This document shows, piece after piece, positions 16,092 through 24,248 of a DNA stretch of 64,000 nt (position 1 is its first letter; every line of letters starts with the position of its first letter). The DNA comes from Streptomyces sp. NBC_00341. Lineage in GTDB: Bacteria; Actinomycetota; Actinomycetes; Streptomycetales; Streptomycetaceae. Under the pieces are notes generated by a model. That model was not told the origin of the DNA, searched no databases, and worked only from the letters and a program-made list of their open reading frames with translations. The position numbers and the translations under genes were made by a program. The stretch covers positions 2,418,001 through 2,482,000 of the forward strand of contig NZ_CP108002.1 in assembly GCF_041435055.1 (NCBI RefSeq), given 5' to 3'.

Positions 16092-17416
16092 GCACCACCG
16101 AACCCACCGCACCCCTGATCCCCGCCTCGGACGAGGCCCAGGCCGAGGTCGTCGACCTCTGCGCCGAGCTGATCAGGTTCGACACCTCCAACCCCACCAG
16201 CAACGAGCGCGCGAGCGCGGACTGGGTGGTGGGCCGCCTCGCGGAGGTGGGCATCGACTCGGAGCTCATCGAGTCCGCGCCGGGCCGGGCCAGCGTCATC
16301 GCCCGGATCGCCGGCCGCGACCCGGAGCGCGGCGCGCTGATGGTCCACGGTCACCTGGACGTGGTCCCCGCCGACGCCTCCGAGTGGCAGGTGCCGCCGT
16401 TCTCCGGCGAGATCCGGGACGGCTACCTGTGGGGCCGGGGCGCGATCGACATGAAGGACACGGTGGCCGTCATGCTGGCCACCGCCCGGCACTTCGCCCG
16501 TACCGGCACCAAGCCCGCCCGCGATCTGGTCCTGGCCTTCCTCGCGGACGAGGAGGCGGGCGGCAAGTTCGGCGCCCACTGGCTGGTCGAGCACCGCCCG
16601 GAGCTGTTCGCCGGGGTCACGGAGGCGATCGGCGAGGGCGGCGGGTTCTCCTTCGCCATCGACGACACCCGGCGCCTCTACCCGATCGAGAACGCCCAGC
16701 GCGGCATGGCCTGGATGGAGCTCACCGCCACCGGCCGGGCCGGCCACGGCTCCTCGCCCAACGACGAGAACGCGGTCACCGACCTCGCGGAGTCGCTGAC
16801 CCGGATCGGCCGCGAGACCTTCCCGATCCGGCTGATCGAACCCGTCCGCGCGCTGCTCGAAGAGGCCGCCCGGCTCTACGGTGTCGAGTTCGACGAGAAC
16901 GACATCGAGGGCAGCCTCGCGAAGCTCGGCCCGGTCTCCGACTTCATGCAGGTGGTGCTCCGCAACTCCGCGAACCCCACCATGTTCAACGCCGGTTACC
17001 AGACCAACGTGATCCCCGGAAAGGCCACCGCCCGCGTCGACGGCCGCTTCCTTCCCGGCCACGAGCAGGAGCTGATCGACACCATCGACAGGCTGCTGCT
17101 CCCCTCGGTGAGCCGCGAGTGGGTCAACCACGACATCGCGATGGAGACCACCTTCGACGGCCCGCTCGTCGACGCCATGTGCGACGCGGTGCGCGCCGAG
17201 GACCCGGACGGCCACCCGGTGCCGTACTGCAACCCCGGCGGCACGGACGCCAAGGCCTTCACCCACCTGGGCATCCGCTGCTTCGGCTTCAAGGGCCTGA
17301 AGCTCCCGCACGACCTGGACTACGGCCGCCTCTTCCACGGCGTGGACGAGCGCGTCCCGCTGGAGGGACTGCGCTTCGGCGTCCGCGTCATGACCCGACT
17401 CTGGCAGAGCTGCTGA
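16088..17416 (+). CDS. M20/M25/M40 family metallopeptidase
   Basis: The 442-residue cytoplasmic enzyme belongs to the M20 family of di-zinc amidohydrolases/peptidases. Metal and catalytic motifs are visible: MVHGHLDVVPAD (His and catalytic Asp), GRGAIDMKD (bridging Asp), ADEEAGG (catalytic Glu and Glu ligand) and LFHGVDERVP near the end (last His). A lid/dimerisation domain spans about residues 205-330. It is the last gene of the translationally coupled operon with DUF1177 and the NCS1 permease. A strong 15-bp-stem terminator follows at 17471-17505. Likely job: hydrolysis of an amide or peptide bond in the imported substrate; specificity unknown. Confidence 0.88.
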   Translation: MSTTEPTAPLIPASDEAQAEVVDLCAELIRFDTSNPTSNERASADWVVGRLAEVGIDSELIESAPGRASVIARIAGRDPERGALMVHGHLDVVPADASEWQVPPFSGEIRDGYLWGRGAIDMKDTVAVMLATARHFARTGTKPARDLVLAFLADEEAGGKFGAHWLVEHRPELFAGVTEAIGEGGGFSFAIDDTRRLYPIENAQRGMAWMELTATGRAGHGSSPNDENAVTDLAESLTRIGRETFPIRLIEPVRALLEEAARLYGVEFDENDIEGSLAKLGPVSDFMQVVLRNSANPTMFNAGYQTNVIPGKATARVDGRFLPGHEQELIDTIDRLLLPSVSREWVNHDIAMETTFDGPLVDAMCDAVRAEDPDGHPVPYCNPGGTDAKAFTHLGIRCFGFKGLKLPHDLDYGRLFHGVDERVPLEGLRFGVRVMTRLWQSC

Positions 17417-17470
17417 CCGCTGCGTCACGGCTCCGCCAGGGGCCCGCCCCGACCCGGGCTCACCCCACCC

Positions 17471-17505
17471 GTACGCCCCCGCAGAGCTCTTCTGCGGGGG
17501 CGTAC
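17471..17505. terminator. 15-bp stem terminator after M20 operon
   Basis: Perfect inverted repeat GTACGCCCCCGCAGA - GCTCT - TCTGCGGGGGCGTAC. It is placed 55 bp after the operon's last stop; no U-tract, as usual in Streptomyces. Confidence 0.85.
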
Positions 17506-17532
17506 GGCGTCCCACGGGGGCGCACCACGGAC

Positions 17533-17550
17533 ATTCACGGGCACTTCACC
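17533..17550 (+). promoter_or_regulatory. possible PHO box (PhoP direct repeats)
   Basis: ATTCACGGGCA and CTTCACCAAA place TTCAC at 17534 and 17545, exactly 11 bp apart, like the 11-bp units of the Streptomyces PHO box (GTTCACC-type). It lies 108 bp before a metallophosphoesterase gene. Match to the consensus is partial. Confidence 0.35.
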
Positions 17551-17657
17551 AAAAGGCCAGCCGGCTCTCCCCCCGGGCTGGTTCACGCTGCCTAACGTCG
17601 ACGGTACAGACCGGTTACCGGTCCGTTATCACGACATCGCGCAGAGAAGGAACCCCC

Positions 17658-19274
17658 GTGAGACTCACCCCGCTCGTGATCGCCGCCTCCTGCCTGGCGC
17701 TCGCCGCCCCGGCCGCCGCGCAGGCCCGGCCGCAGCCCGCCGGCCCGCCCGCCGCACCCGGTGTCAGCGTCCCCGGTGGACGGTACGACCACACGGTGTC
17801 GCTGAACTTCCGCGCCGGGCACGGCGACACCGTCCGCTACACGCTGGACGGTTCGACCCCGACCCGGGAGAGCCGCGCCTACTCCCCCGGCCGGCCGCTG
17901 CGGATCACCGAGGACACCAACGTCACGGCCGTCGCCTTCCGGGGCGGGCGGGCCAGTGTGCCCGTCGCGTACGGCTATCTGATCAAGACGAGGGAGAAGC
18001 CGCTCGCCCGCTTCGTCGTCATGTCGGACGTCCATGTCGGGGACCACAAGAACAACGACAAGAAGTACGAGAGCTTCTTCGACACCATCGGCTCGGTCTT
18101 CCCGCACCCGGACGCGATCCTGTCGAACGGCGACATGATCAACGACAACGGCGACGGCAAGGGCCCCGACCACCGCATCGTCTCCGACATCTTCCAGGCG
18201 AACCTGAAGCGCAAGGGCATGACCGGCACCCAGGTGCTCATGTCCAACGGCAACCACGACGACAGCCTCGCCGCGATCCGGGCCGGCTACCCGAAGGCCT
18301 GGTTCCCCGACTCCGGCGGCGGCTACTACGAGTCGGACGTCAAGGGCGTCCACCTGCTCACGGTCAACACCGAGACGTACGACCGCGACAGCGCGCAGCG
18401 CGCCTGGCTGAAGAGCCGGCTTGCCGCGCTCACCACCGCCCCGGGAGCCTCCCGCAAGCCGGTCCTGGTCCAGGGCCACCGGCCGACGACGGGCACCACG
18501 ATGGACGGCCAGCAGGCCACCAACCCGGGGCTGGCGGCGGACCTCGGCGCCTTCCCGCAGGCGATCCTCTTCTCCGGCCACTCGCACCTGAACAACAACG
18601 ACGACCGGTCCATGTACCAGGGCGACTTCACCTCCGTCAACGACGGTTCGATGTCGTACGTGGAGGTCGACCACGGCTATCAGATGGTCACGGAGAACGG
18701 TCTCGCGGACCGCTTCGAGGCGCCCACCGCGCAGGCGCTGTTCGTCGAGGTCTACAAGGACCGCACCGAGATCGACCGGATCAACATGGCCGCCGACAAG
18801 CACGACATCTACACCGGCGGCCAGTGGTCGGCGAGCTGGCAGCCGCCGTACGCGAGCGCCGGCACGCTGAGCGGTCCCGGCTGGACGGTACGGCTGAAGG
18901 GCAACACGAACCAGCAGATCAAGGACAACTTCCGCTACACCTCGGACCGGCGCAACACGGTGGCCCCGAAGTTCACCCCCCGTAAGCCGCTGACGGCGGT
19001 GCGCGGCGCCGGGGGCGGTACGGCGCTGCGGGTCGCGCAGGCCGGGGACGACCAGATGGTCCACCACTACACGGTCGACATCACGGACACGACGACCGGC
19101 ACGAAGGCCGTCTCGTCCAAGGTGCTGTCCGACTTCTACTTCATGCCGCGCCCCAACGCCCTGGACATCCCGGTCACGGGCGCGGTGGCCGGCCACCGCT
19201 ACCGCGCGGAGGTCGTCGCCGTCGACGCGTACGGGAACGCCTCCCGGCCCGTCTCACTGGCCTTCAAGGGCTGA
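17658..19274 (+). CDS. secreted metallophosphoesterase with N-terminal chitobiase-like domain
   Basis: The 538-residue protein starts at GTG 17658 with a Sec signal peptide (cut near AQA, residue 23). Residues about 35-105 form a chitobiase/hexosaminidase C-terminal-like module (VRYTLDGSTPTRESRAYS). A calcineurin-like phosphoesterase domain follows: MSDVHVGD, SNGDMINDNGDG, SNGNHDD and FSGHSHLN supply the di-metal ligands. The C-terminal third is a beta-rich extension. It should act outside the cell on a phosphate ester, perhaps a nucleotide or sugar phosphate. It is monocistronic between two strong terminators. A PHO-box-like repeat upstream hints at phosphate control. Confidence 0.86.
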   Translation: MRLTPLVIAASCLALAAPAAAQARPQPAGPPAAPGVSVPGGRYDHTVSLNFRAGHGDTVRYTLDGSTPTRESRAYSPGRPLRITEDTNVTAVAFRGGRASVPVAYGYLIKTREKPLARFVVMSDVHVGDHKNNDKKYESFFDTIGSVFPHPDAILSNGDMINDNGDGKGPDHRIVSDIFQANLKRKGMTGTQVLMSNGNHDDSLAAIRAGYPKAWFPDSGGGYYESDVKGVHLLTVNTETYDRDSAQRAWLKSRLAALTTAPGASRKPVLVQGHRPTTGTTMDGQQATNPGLAADLGAFPQAILFSGHSHLNNNDDRSMYQGDFTSVNDGSMSYVEVDHGYQMVTENGLADRFEAPTAQALFVEVYKDRTEIDRINMAADKHDIYTGGQWSASWQPPYASAGTLSGPGWTVRLKGNTNQQIKDNFRYTSDRRNTVAPKFTPRKPLTAVRGAGGGTALRVAQAGDDQMVHHYTVDITDTTTGTKAVSSKVLSDFYFMPRPNALDIPVTGAVAGHRYRAEVVAVDAYGNASRPVSLAFKG

Positions 19275-19280
19275 GCCGAC

Positions 19281-19311
19281 GGCCGCGGGGGCGCCGCACG
19301 CCCCCGCGGCC
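19281..19311. terminator. 13-bp stem terminator
   Basis: GGCCGCGGGGGCG - CCGCA - CGCCCCCGCGGCC begins seven bases after the phosphoesterase stop codon. Confidence 0.85.
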
Positions 19312-19410
19312 GGACGGACCCCCGCGCGCACCCGGGGCGCGGGCGTACGGCACGATGGGGCGCCGTTGACATGCCCCGTCCCCGTATCCCGCCCCAACTG
19401 GAGGAACCCC

Positions 19411-20055
19411 GTGGCCGCCGAGCCCAAGCCGGAGATTCTCGCCGCGTTCCAGGCCGCCAAGGGCTTCATGCCGGTGGTGGAGGGGCTGGCCCTGTACGCG
19501 GCCGCCGCGGAGGCCGCCGCGCTCGGGCTGCCGCTGCTGGAGGTGGGCACGTACTGCGGGCGCTCCACCATCCTGCTCGCGGACGCCGCCCGCGCCGCGG
19601 GGTCCACGGCCCTCACCGTCGACCACCACCGGGGCAGCGAGGAGCAGCAGCCCGGCTGGGAGTACCACGATCCGACCGTGGTGGACCCGGAGGTCGGCCG
19701 GATGGACACGCTGCCCACCTTCCGCCGGACGCTGCACGCGGCAGGTCTGGAGGAGCACGTGGTGGCGCTGGTGGGCCGCTCCCCGCAGGTCGCGGCCGTC
19801 TGGGGCGGCCCGCTCGGCCTGGTCTTCATCGACGGCGGCCACACCGACGAGCACGCGAACGGCGACTACGAGGGCTGGGCCCCGCATGTGGCCGAGGGCG
19901 GGCTGCTGGTGATCCACGACGTGTTCCCGGACCCGGCGCACGGCGGGCAGGCCCCGTACCGGATCTATCTGCGGGCGCTGGCCTCCGGGGCGTTCACCGA
20001 GATCTCGGTCACCGACTCGCTGCGGGTCCTGCGGCGCACCGGGCCCGGGATCTGA
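19411..20055 (+). CDS. class I SAM-dependent methyltransferase
   Basis: The 214-residue protein resembles the Methyltransf_24 type (O-methyltransferase-like Rossmann enzymes). Motif I is seen in LPLLEVGTYCGRSTILLADA, and LVFIDGGHTDEHANGDYEGW and LLVIHDVFPDPAHGGQAPY match the class. GTG 19411 is preferred because GGAGG lies 7-8 bases upstream; an upstream ATG at 19366 lacks a site. It is cytoplasmic and stands alone between the phosphoesterase and amidase genes. Methyl acceptor unknown. Confidence 0.85.
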   Translation: MAAEPKPEILAAFQAAKGFMPVVEGLALYAAAAEAAALGLPLLEVGTYCGRSTILLADAARAAGSTALTVDHHRGSEEQQPGWEYHDPTVVDPEVGRMDTLPTFRRTLHAAGLEEHVVALVGRSPQVAAVWGGPLGLVFIDGGHTDEHANGDYEGWAPHVAEGGLLVIHDVFPDPAHGGQAPYRIYLRALASGAFTEISVTDSLRVLRRTGPGI

Positions 20056-20078
20056 CGACCGGCCCCGGCGCCTGCCCT

Positions 20079-20114
20079 GGGGCCGGTCCTGGGGCCGGTC
20101 CTGAGGCCGGTCCC
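20079..20114. repeat. 12-bp tandem repeat, three units
   Basis: GGGGCCGGTCCT occurs twice in tandem (20079-20102), followed by a variant GAGGCCGGTCCC. It fills the gap between the methyltransferase and amidase genes and is probably replication slippage. Confidence 0.7.
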
Positions 20115-20157
20115 GAGGCCTCCGGACGCCTCACCGGCCGCCGGATAGCATCGCCGG

Positions 20158-21096
20158 GTGCGTGACGACAAGAGCGTTCCCCCCACCCCGCGCCGCCCGG
20201 CCCTGTTCGCCGCCGCGACGCTGACCGCGCTGTGTCTGGGCGCCACCGGCTGCGGCGGCGGTGACATCGCGCAGGCCAGGCCCGGCCCGGCGGCCTCGTC
20301 GCCGTCCTCCGGCACGGCCTCCTCACCGGCCCCGGCCTCCCCCTCGCCGGTGCGCAGCAGCCCGAAGGCCCCCGCCGAGCGCAAGCCCGCCCCCTCCGCG
20401 TCCGCGCCGGACGCCCCGACCGGGCCGCTGTCGGGGAAGACGGTCGTGATCGACCCCGGGCACAACCCGCGCAACCACCTGCACACCGCCGAGATCGGCC
20501 GTCAGGTGGACATCGGCACCACGCACAAGGAGTGCGACACCACCGGCACCTCCACCAACGCCGGTTACGCGGAAGCCGAGTTCACCCTCGACGTGGCGCA
20601 CCGGATGCGCACCCTGCTGAAGGCGCAGGGCGCGAAGGTGGTGCTGACGTACGACAACGACCGGCCCTTCGGCCCGTGCGTGGACGAACGGGCGCGGATC
20701 GGCAACAAGGCCGGGGCCGACGCGGTCGTCTCGGTCCACGCGGACGGATCGGCGGCCGGCAACCGGGGGTTCCATGTGATCCTTCCCGCGTCGGTGCGCG
20801 GCGGCGGCGCGGATACCTCGAAGATCGTCGGTCCGTCGCGCGATCTCGGTACGCGTATCGCCGGACTCTTCGTCCGGGCTACCGGAAGTGCGCCTTCCAA
20901 TTACATCGGCGGCAATACCGGACTGGACACCCGCAAGGACCTGGGCGGGCTCAATTTGTCTACCGTGCCCAAAGTCTTCATCGAATGCGGCAATATGCGT
21001 GATGCGAAGGACGCGGCCCTGCTCACCAGTGCGAGTTGGCGCCAGAAGGCGGCCCAGGGCATCTCCGACGGCATCAGCAGCTACCTCAACGGGTAG
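20158..21096 (+). CDS. N-acetylmuramoyl-L-alanine amidase lipoprotein (Amidase_3)
   Basis: The 312-residue product starts at GTG 20158. It has a lipoprotein signal with lipobox LGATGC (Cys about 32), then a Ser/Pro/Ala-rich linker to about residue 85. The zinc amidase domain follows: VVIDPGHNP (first His), a later Glu in YAEAEFTLDVA, VVSVHADGS (second His) and VFIECGNMRD (catalytic Glu). It should cleave the MurNAc-L-Ala bond in peptidoglycan at the outer face of the membrane. An insert around residues 110-125 (THKECDTTGT) is typical of actinomycete versions. A short hairpin at 21123-21144 follows the gene. Confidence 0.88.
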   Translation: MRDDKSVPPTPRRPALFAAATLTALCLGATGCGGGDIAQARPGPAASSPSSGTASSPAPASPSPVRSSPKAPAERKPAPSASAPDAPTGPLSGKTVVIDPGHNPRNHLHTAEIGRQVDIGTTHKECDTTGTSTNAGYAEAEFTLDVAHRMRTLLKAQGAKVVLTYDNDRPFGPCVDERARIGNKAGADAVVSVHADGSAAGNRGFHVILPASVRGGGADTSKIVGPSRDLGTRIAGLFVRATGSAPSNYIGGNTGLDTRKDLGGLNLSTVPKVFIECGNMRDAKDAALLTSASWRQKAAQGISDGISSYLNG

Positions 21097-21122
21097 TAAG
21101 AGGTGGTTCTGCGATGAATTCG

Positions 21123-21144
21123 GGACGTTGCCCGCCCAACGTCC
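21123..21144. terminator. hairpin after amidase gene
   Basis: GGACGTTG - CCCGCC - CAACGTCC forms an 8-bp stem 27 bp after the amidase stop. Modest strength. Confidence 0.55.
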
Positions 21145-21284
21145 GGACGGGGGGCACAACCCGACCGGGCAGACGATAGATTCATCCGTACGATGGGGAG
21201 CCGCCCCCGAGCTTCGCGCCGTGTCCGCCGCACCGGTGGCAGCGACGACCGCCCCGAAAAAGACGACCGACTAAGGACCTTCAC

Positions 21285-22133
21285 GTGAATATCCGCTCCC
21301 TCACTCGAGGCGATGGCGTGGTGATCGGAGCAGCGGTCGTGCTGTTCATCGCCTCTTTCCTCGACTACTACTCCTATGGGGACTCCAGCATCGACGCGCC
21401 GAATGCCTGGGATTCGCTGGGCATCGCGATCGGTGTCTACCTGGTCGGGGTGGTCGGCGCGGCGCTGATCGTGCTCTCCCGCTCGCAGCCCCAGCCGCGC
21501 AAGGTTCTCGGACTGGACCTGGCCGCGTTCGGCGTGGCCGCCACGGTCATCACCGCGTGGCACCTCCTGTGGACGATCCTCGACCTCGGCTCGATCGAAG
21601 CCGGCGCCGGTCTGATCCTCGGCATGATCGCCTCTCTGGTGCTGGCGGGTGCCGCGGTCGCGTCCCCGATGGTTCCGGCGCTCAAGGCCCCGCTCGCGGG
21701 CGCCCCGAAGCCGCAGGCCGTGCACCCGCCGTACGGCGGTCACCCGCAGCCCGGCCAGGGTTACGGCTACCCGGGCGCGCAGCAGCAGCCGTCCTTCGGC
21801 GGTCAGCAGCCGGGCCAGCCGCAGCCGTACGGCGCCCCGCAGCCCGGCCAGCCCGGTCAGCCCGGTCAGCCCGAGCCGCAGCAGGCGGCCGCGCCGGCCC
21901 AGCAGGCCCCGGCGGCCGACGCCGCACCGGCCGGTGACTTCACCCCGTTCTGGTTCGCGGTTCCGGTGGCCCGTCCGCTGTACGGCGAGGACGGTTCGCC
22001 GGCCCCGATCGCCGAACTGGCTCCGGGCACCTGGTACCTCGCGGTCGATCAGCGCGGTCCCGCCCTCATCGCACAGACCCAGGACGGCCGTCGCGGCGTG
22101 CTCCAGGACACCACGGGCATCCAGCGCGGCTGA
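21285..22133 (+). CDS. DUF5336-like membrane protein with Pro/Gln-rich linker
   Basis: The 282-residue protein (GTG start) has four hydrophobic helices in residues 10-130 (GVVIGAAVVLFIASFLDYYS; GIAIGVYLVGVVGAALIVL; AAFGVAATVITAWHLLWTIL; GLILGMIASLVLAGAAVAS). A low-complexity Pro/Gln/Gly linker spans about 145-220, and a small folded end follows (FWFAVPVARPLYGEDGSPAP ... TWYLAVDQRGPALIAQTQDG). It resembles Streptomyces DUF5336-type membrane proteins of unknown role. The C-terminal domain probably sits in the cytoplasm and looks like a small SH3-like fold, which is a guess. It is monocistronic, ended by a 14-bp-stem terminator. Confidence 0.7.
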   Translation: MNIRSLTRGDGVVIGAAVVLFIASFLDYYSYGDSSIDAPNAWDSLGIAIGVYLVGVVGAALIVLSRSQPQPRKVLGLDLAAFGVAATVITAWHLLWTILDLGSIEAGAGLILGMIASLVLAGAAVASPMVPALKAPLAGAPKPQAVHPPYGGHPQPGQGYGYPGAQQQPSFGGQQPGQPQPYGAPQPGQPGQPGQPEPQQAAAPAQQAPAADAAPAGDFTPFWFAVPVARPLYGEDGSPAPIAELAPGTWYLAVDQRGPALIAQTQDGRRGVLQDTTGIQRG

Positions 22134-22153
22134 CACCCGGCGCACGGCACCAC

Positions 22154-22196
22154 CGACAGCGGCCCCCCGCCCCTTCCGGGCAGGGGGCCGCTGTCG
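22154..22196. terminator. 14-bp stem terminator
   Basis: CGACAGCGGCCCCC pairs perfectly with GGGGGCCGCTGTCG across a 15-nt loop, just after the DUF5336-like gene. Confidence 0.88.
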
Positions 22197-22211
22197 TACC
22201 CTCCGGCTACA

Positions 22212-22228
22212 TCTGATGCATCGTCAGA
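22212..22228. promoter_or_regulatory. TCTGAY-N5-GTCAGA palindrome, copy 2
   Basis: TCTGATGCATCGTCAGA lies 28-44 bp before the ATG of the F420-dependent oxidoreductase. It has the same spacing and right arm as the copies at 9973, 36203 and 47517, and could overlap the promoter. Confidence 0.75.
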
Positions 22229-22255
22229 ATGCCAGGGACACTGGGAGGCAGCGAA

Positions 22256-23266
22256 ATGCGGCTCGGACTCGCTCTCGGATACTGGGGCCGCGGCCCGGAC
22301 CCGGCCCATCTGGACCTCGCCCGCGAGGCCGAGGATCTCGGTTACACCTCGGTGTGGACGTCGGAGGCCTGGGGCTCCGACGCCTTCACCCCGCTGACCT
22401 GGATCGCCGCCCACACCTCCCGCATCCGGCTGGGCACCGCCATCGCGCAGATGGCGGCCCGCACCCCGACCGCGACCGCCATGCACGCGCTGACCCTCGA
22501 CCACCTCTCCGGCGGCCGGATGATGCTCGGCCTCGGGCTCTCCGGACCGCAGGTCGTCGAGGGCTGGTACGGCCGGCCGTTCCCCCGCAGCCCGCTGACC
22601 GCGACCCGCGAGTACGTCGACGTGGTGCGCCAGGTGCTCGCCAGGGAGGCGCCGGTCGAACTGGACGGCCGGTTCCACTCCCACCCGTACAACGGACCGG
22701 ACGCCACCGGGCTCGGCAAACCGCTGAAGCCGATCACCCATCCGCTGCGGGCGGACCTTCCGGTGCTGCTCGGCGCGGAGGGGCCGAAGAACATCGCGCA
22801 GACCACCAGGATCGCGGACGGCTGGCTGCCGTTGTACTGGTCGCCGCTGCGCCCCGATGTGTACGAGACCTCGCTGACCGGCCTGCGCGACGGGTTCATG
22901 ATCGCGCCGCTGGCCCGTGCGCACGTCTGTGACGACGTCGCGGAGGGGCTGCTGCCGGTGAAGGCGATGCTCGGCTTCTACATCGGCGGCATGGGCGCCG
23001 CCGCCCGCAACTTCCACGCGGACCTGATGGCGCGGATGGGCTACGCCGAAGAGGCCCGGCGGATTCAGCGGCTCTTCCTGGAGGGCCGCAAACAGGAGGC
23101 CGTGCTGGCCGTCCCGGACGCGTTCGCGGACGAGATCTCGCTGGTCGGCCCGCGCGAACGGATCGCGGAACGGCTGGAGTTGTGGCGCAAGGGGCCGGTC
23201 ACCGACCTACTGGTGACCGCGCCGGACCCGCACACCCTGCGGGTTCTGGCGGAGCTCAACCAGTGA
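22256..23266 (+). CDS. LLM-class F420-dependent oxidoreductase (Rv3520c-like)
   Basis: The 336-residue protein is a luciferase-like (TIM-barrel) flavin/F420 oxidoreductase. Segments LGYWGRGPDP, VWTSEAWGSDAFTPL, RTPTATAMHALTLDHLSGGR and SGPQVVEGWYGRPFP are very close, as I recall it, to Mycobacterium tuberculosis Rv3520c, a member of the KstR (cholesterol) regulon. It should use F420 and act on a ketone or alcohol in the cytoplasm; the substrate is unknown even for Rv3520c. ATG 22256 follows GGGAGG. A TCTGAY-N5-GTCAGA palindrome in its promoter links it to the acyl-CoA dehydrogenase, aldehyde dehydrogenase and P450 genes. Confidence 0.87.
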   Translation: MRLGLALGYWGRGPDPAHLDLAREAEDLGYTSVWTSEAWGSDAFTPLTWIAAHTSRIRLGTAIAQMAARTPTATAMHALTLDHLSGGRMMLGLGLSGPQVVEGWYGRPFPRSPLTATREYVDVVRQVLAREAPVELDGRFHSHPYNGPDATGLGKPLKPITHPLRADLPVLLGAEGPKNIAQTTRIADGWLPLYWSPLRPDVYETSLTGLRDGFMIAPLARAHVCDDVAEGLLPVKAMLGFYIGGMGAAARNFHADLMARMGYAEEARRIQRLFLEGRKQEAVLAVPDAFADEISLVGPRERIAERLELWRKGPVTDLLVTAPDPHTLRVLAELNQ

Positions 23267-23272
23267 GCGCCG

Positions 23273-24073
23273 CTACCGCTTCACGGCCACGAATCCCCAC
23301 TGGTCGACCGGCTCACCGACAAGGGGCTCCTCCGGGCGCCACAGGCTGATCGAGCCGAAGCCGGGCTCCACCAGATCGAGTCCGTCCGCGAAGGTCGCCA
23401 TGATCTCCTTGGGGCGCGAGATGTACGGCATGGCGCCGCCAGTGGCGTACTCCTCGGATGCGGCCTCGGTCTCCGGAGTTCCGATGGTGTCGCACAGCAT
23501 CAGACAGCTGCCGGCGGGCAGCTCGTCCAGGTAGCTGCGGAGCAGCGCCGCCGCCTCGCCCGAGTCCGCGACGTGCCCCAGCGTCGAGAGCAGCATCACG
23601 GCCACCGGCTTGTCGAGGTCGAGTGTCCGGGCGGCCTCGCGCAGCACCGTCTTCGCGTCGGTCAGGTCCGCGTGCACATAGTCCGTCGCCCCTTCGGGCC
23701 GGCTGGTCAGCAGGGCACGGGCGTGCGCCAGGACGATCGGGTCGTTGTCCACGTACACGATGCGTGCCGTCGGCTCGGCGTCCTGGGCGATCTCGTGCGT
23801 CGCGTTCGCCGTCGGCAGACCGGTGCCGAGATCGAGGAACTGCCGTATCCCCGCCTCCCCCGCCAGATAGCGCACCGCACGCGCCTGGAACGCCCGGGAG
23901 GCGCGCGCTATGTCGATGATCTGCGGGTACAGCTCCTCCATCGTCGCGCCGAGCCGGCGGTCCGCATCGTAGTTGTCCTTGCCGCCCAGCCAGTAGTTCC
24001 ACACCCGCGCCGAATGCGGCGTGCCCGTGTCGATTCCGTCCACCGGCGTCCGGATGCCCTGCTCGTCAGTCAT
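23273..24073 (-). CDS. SAM-dependent methyltransferase, DUF574 (Methyltransf_19)
   Basis: The 266-residue protein is a member of the DUF574/Methyltransf_19 family, highly multiplied in Streptomyces. Its hallmarks are SARVWNYWLGGKDNYDADR near residues 21-40, motif I QFLDLGTGLPTANATHE and the YVDNDPIVLAHARALL acidic region. Many copies sit beside DNA-binding regulators of the XRE/DUF397 type, but here there is none. The target is unknown. It is convergent with the F420 oxidoreductase gene, six bases apart. The upstream gap holds a 13/14-bp hairpin at 24132-24175. Confidence 0.9.
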   Translation of the reverse strand: MTDEQGIRTPVDGIDTGTPHSARVWNYWLGGKDNYDADRRLGATMEELYPQIIDIARASRAFQARAVRYLAGEAGIRQFLDLGTGLPTANATHEIAQDAEPTARIVYVDNDPIVLAHARALLTSRPEGATDYVHADLTDAKTVLREAARTLDLDKPVAVMLLSTLGHVADSGEAAALLRSYLDELPAGSCLMLCDTIGTPETEAASEEYATGGAMPYISRPKEIMATFADGLDLVEPGFGSISLWRPEEPLVGEPVDQWGFVAVKR

Positions 24074-24131
24074 CGGCCCTCTTCACATCACACATCGGCT
24101 GCGCGGACGGTCCCCGTACCGCGCATGCCCA

Positions 24132-24175
24132 TGCTTCCTCACCGGCAACGTCCGCACCAGCCCGGTAAGGAAGCA
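24132..24175. terminator. hairpin between PHP and methyltransferase genes
   Basis: TGCTTCCTCACCGG (24132-24145) and CCGGTAAGGAAGCA (24162-24175) pair at 13 of 14 positions over a 16-nt loop. It lies between two minus-strand genes and may terminate the PHP gene at 24249. Confidence 0.6.
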
Positions 24176-24248
24176 ACTCCCGTACGTGGCACCGGAGTCC
24201 GAGGACCGTCCATGGCGGGGCGGAGCCCCGCCCCCTCCGGTCGCGGCC

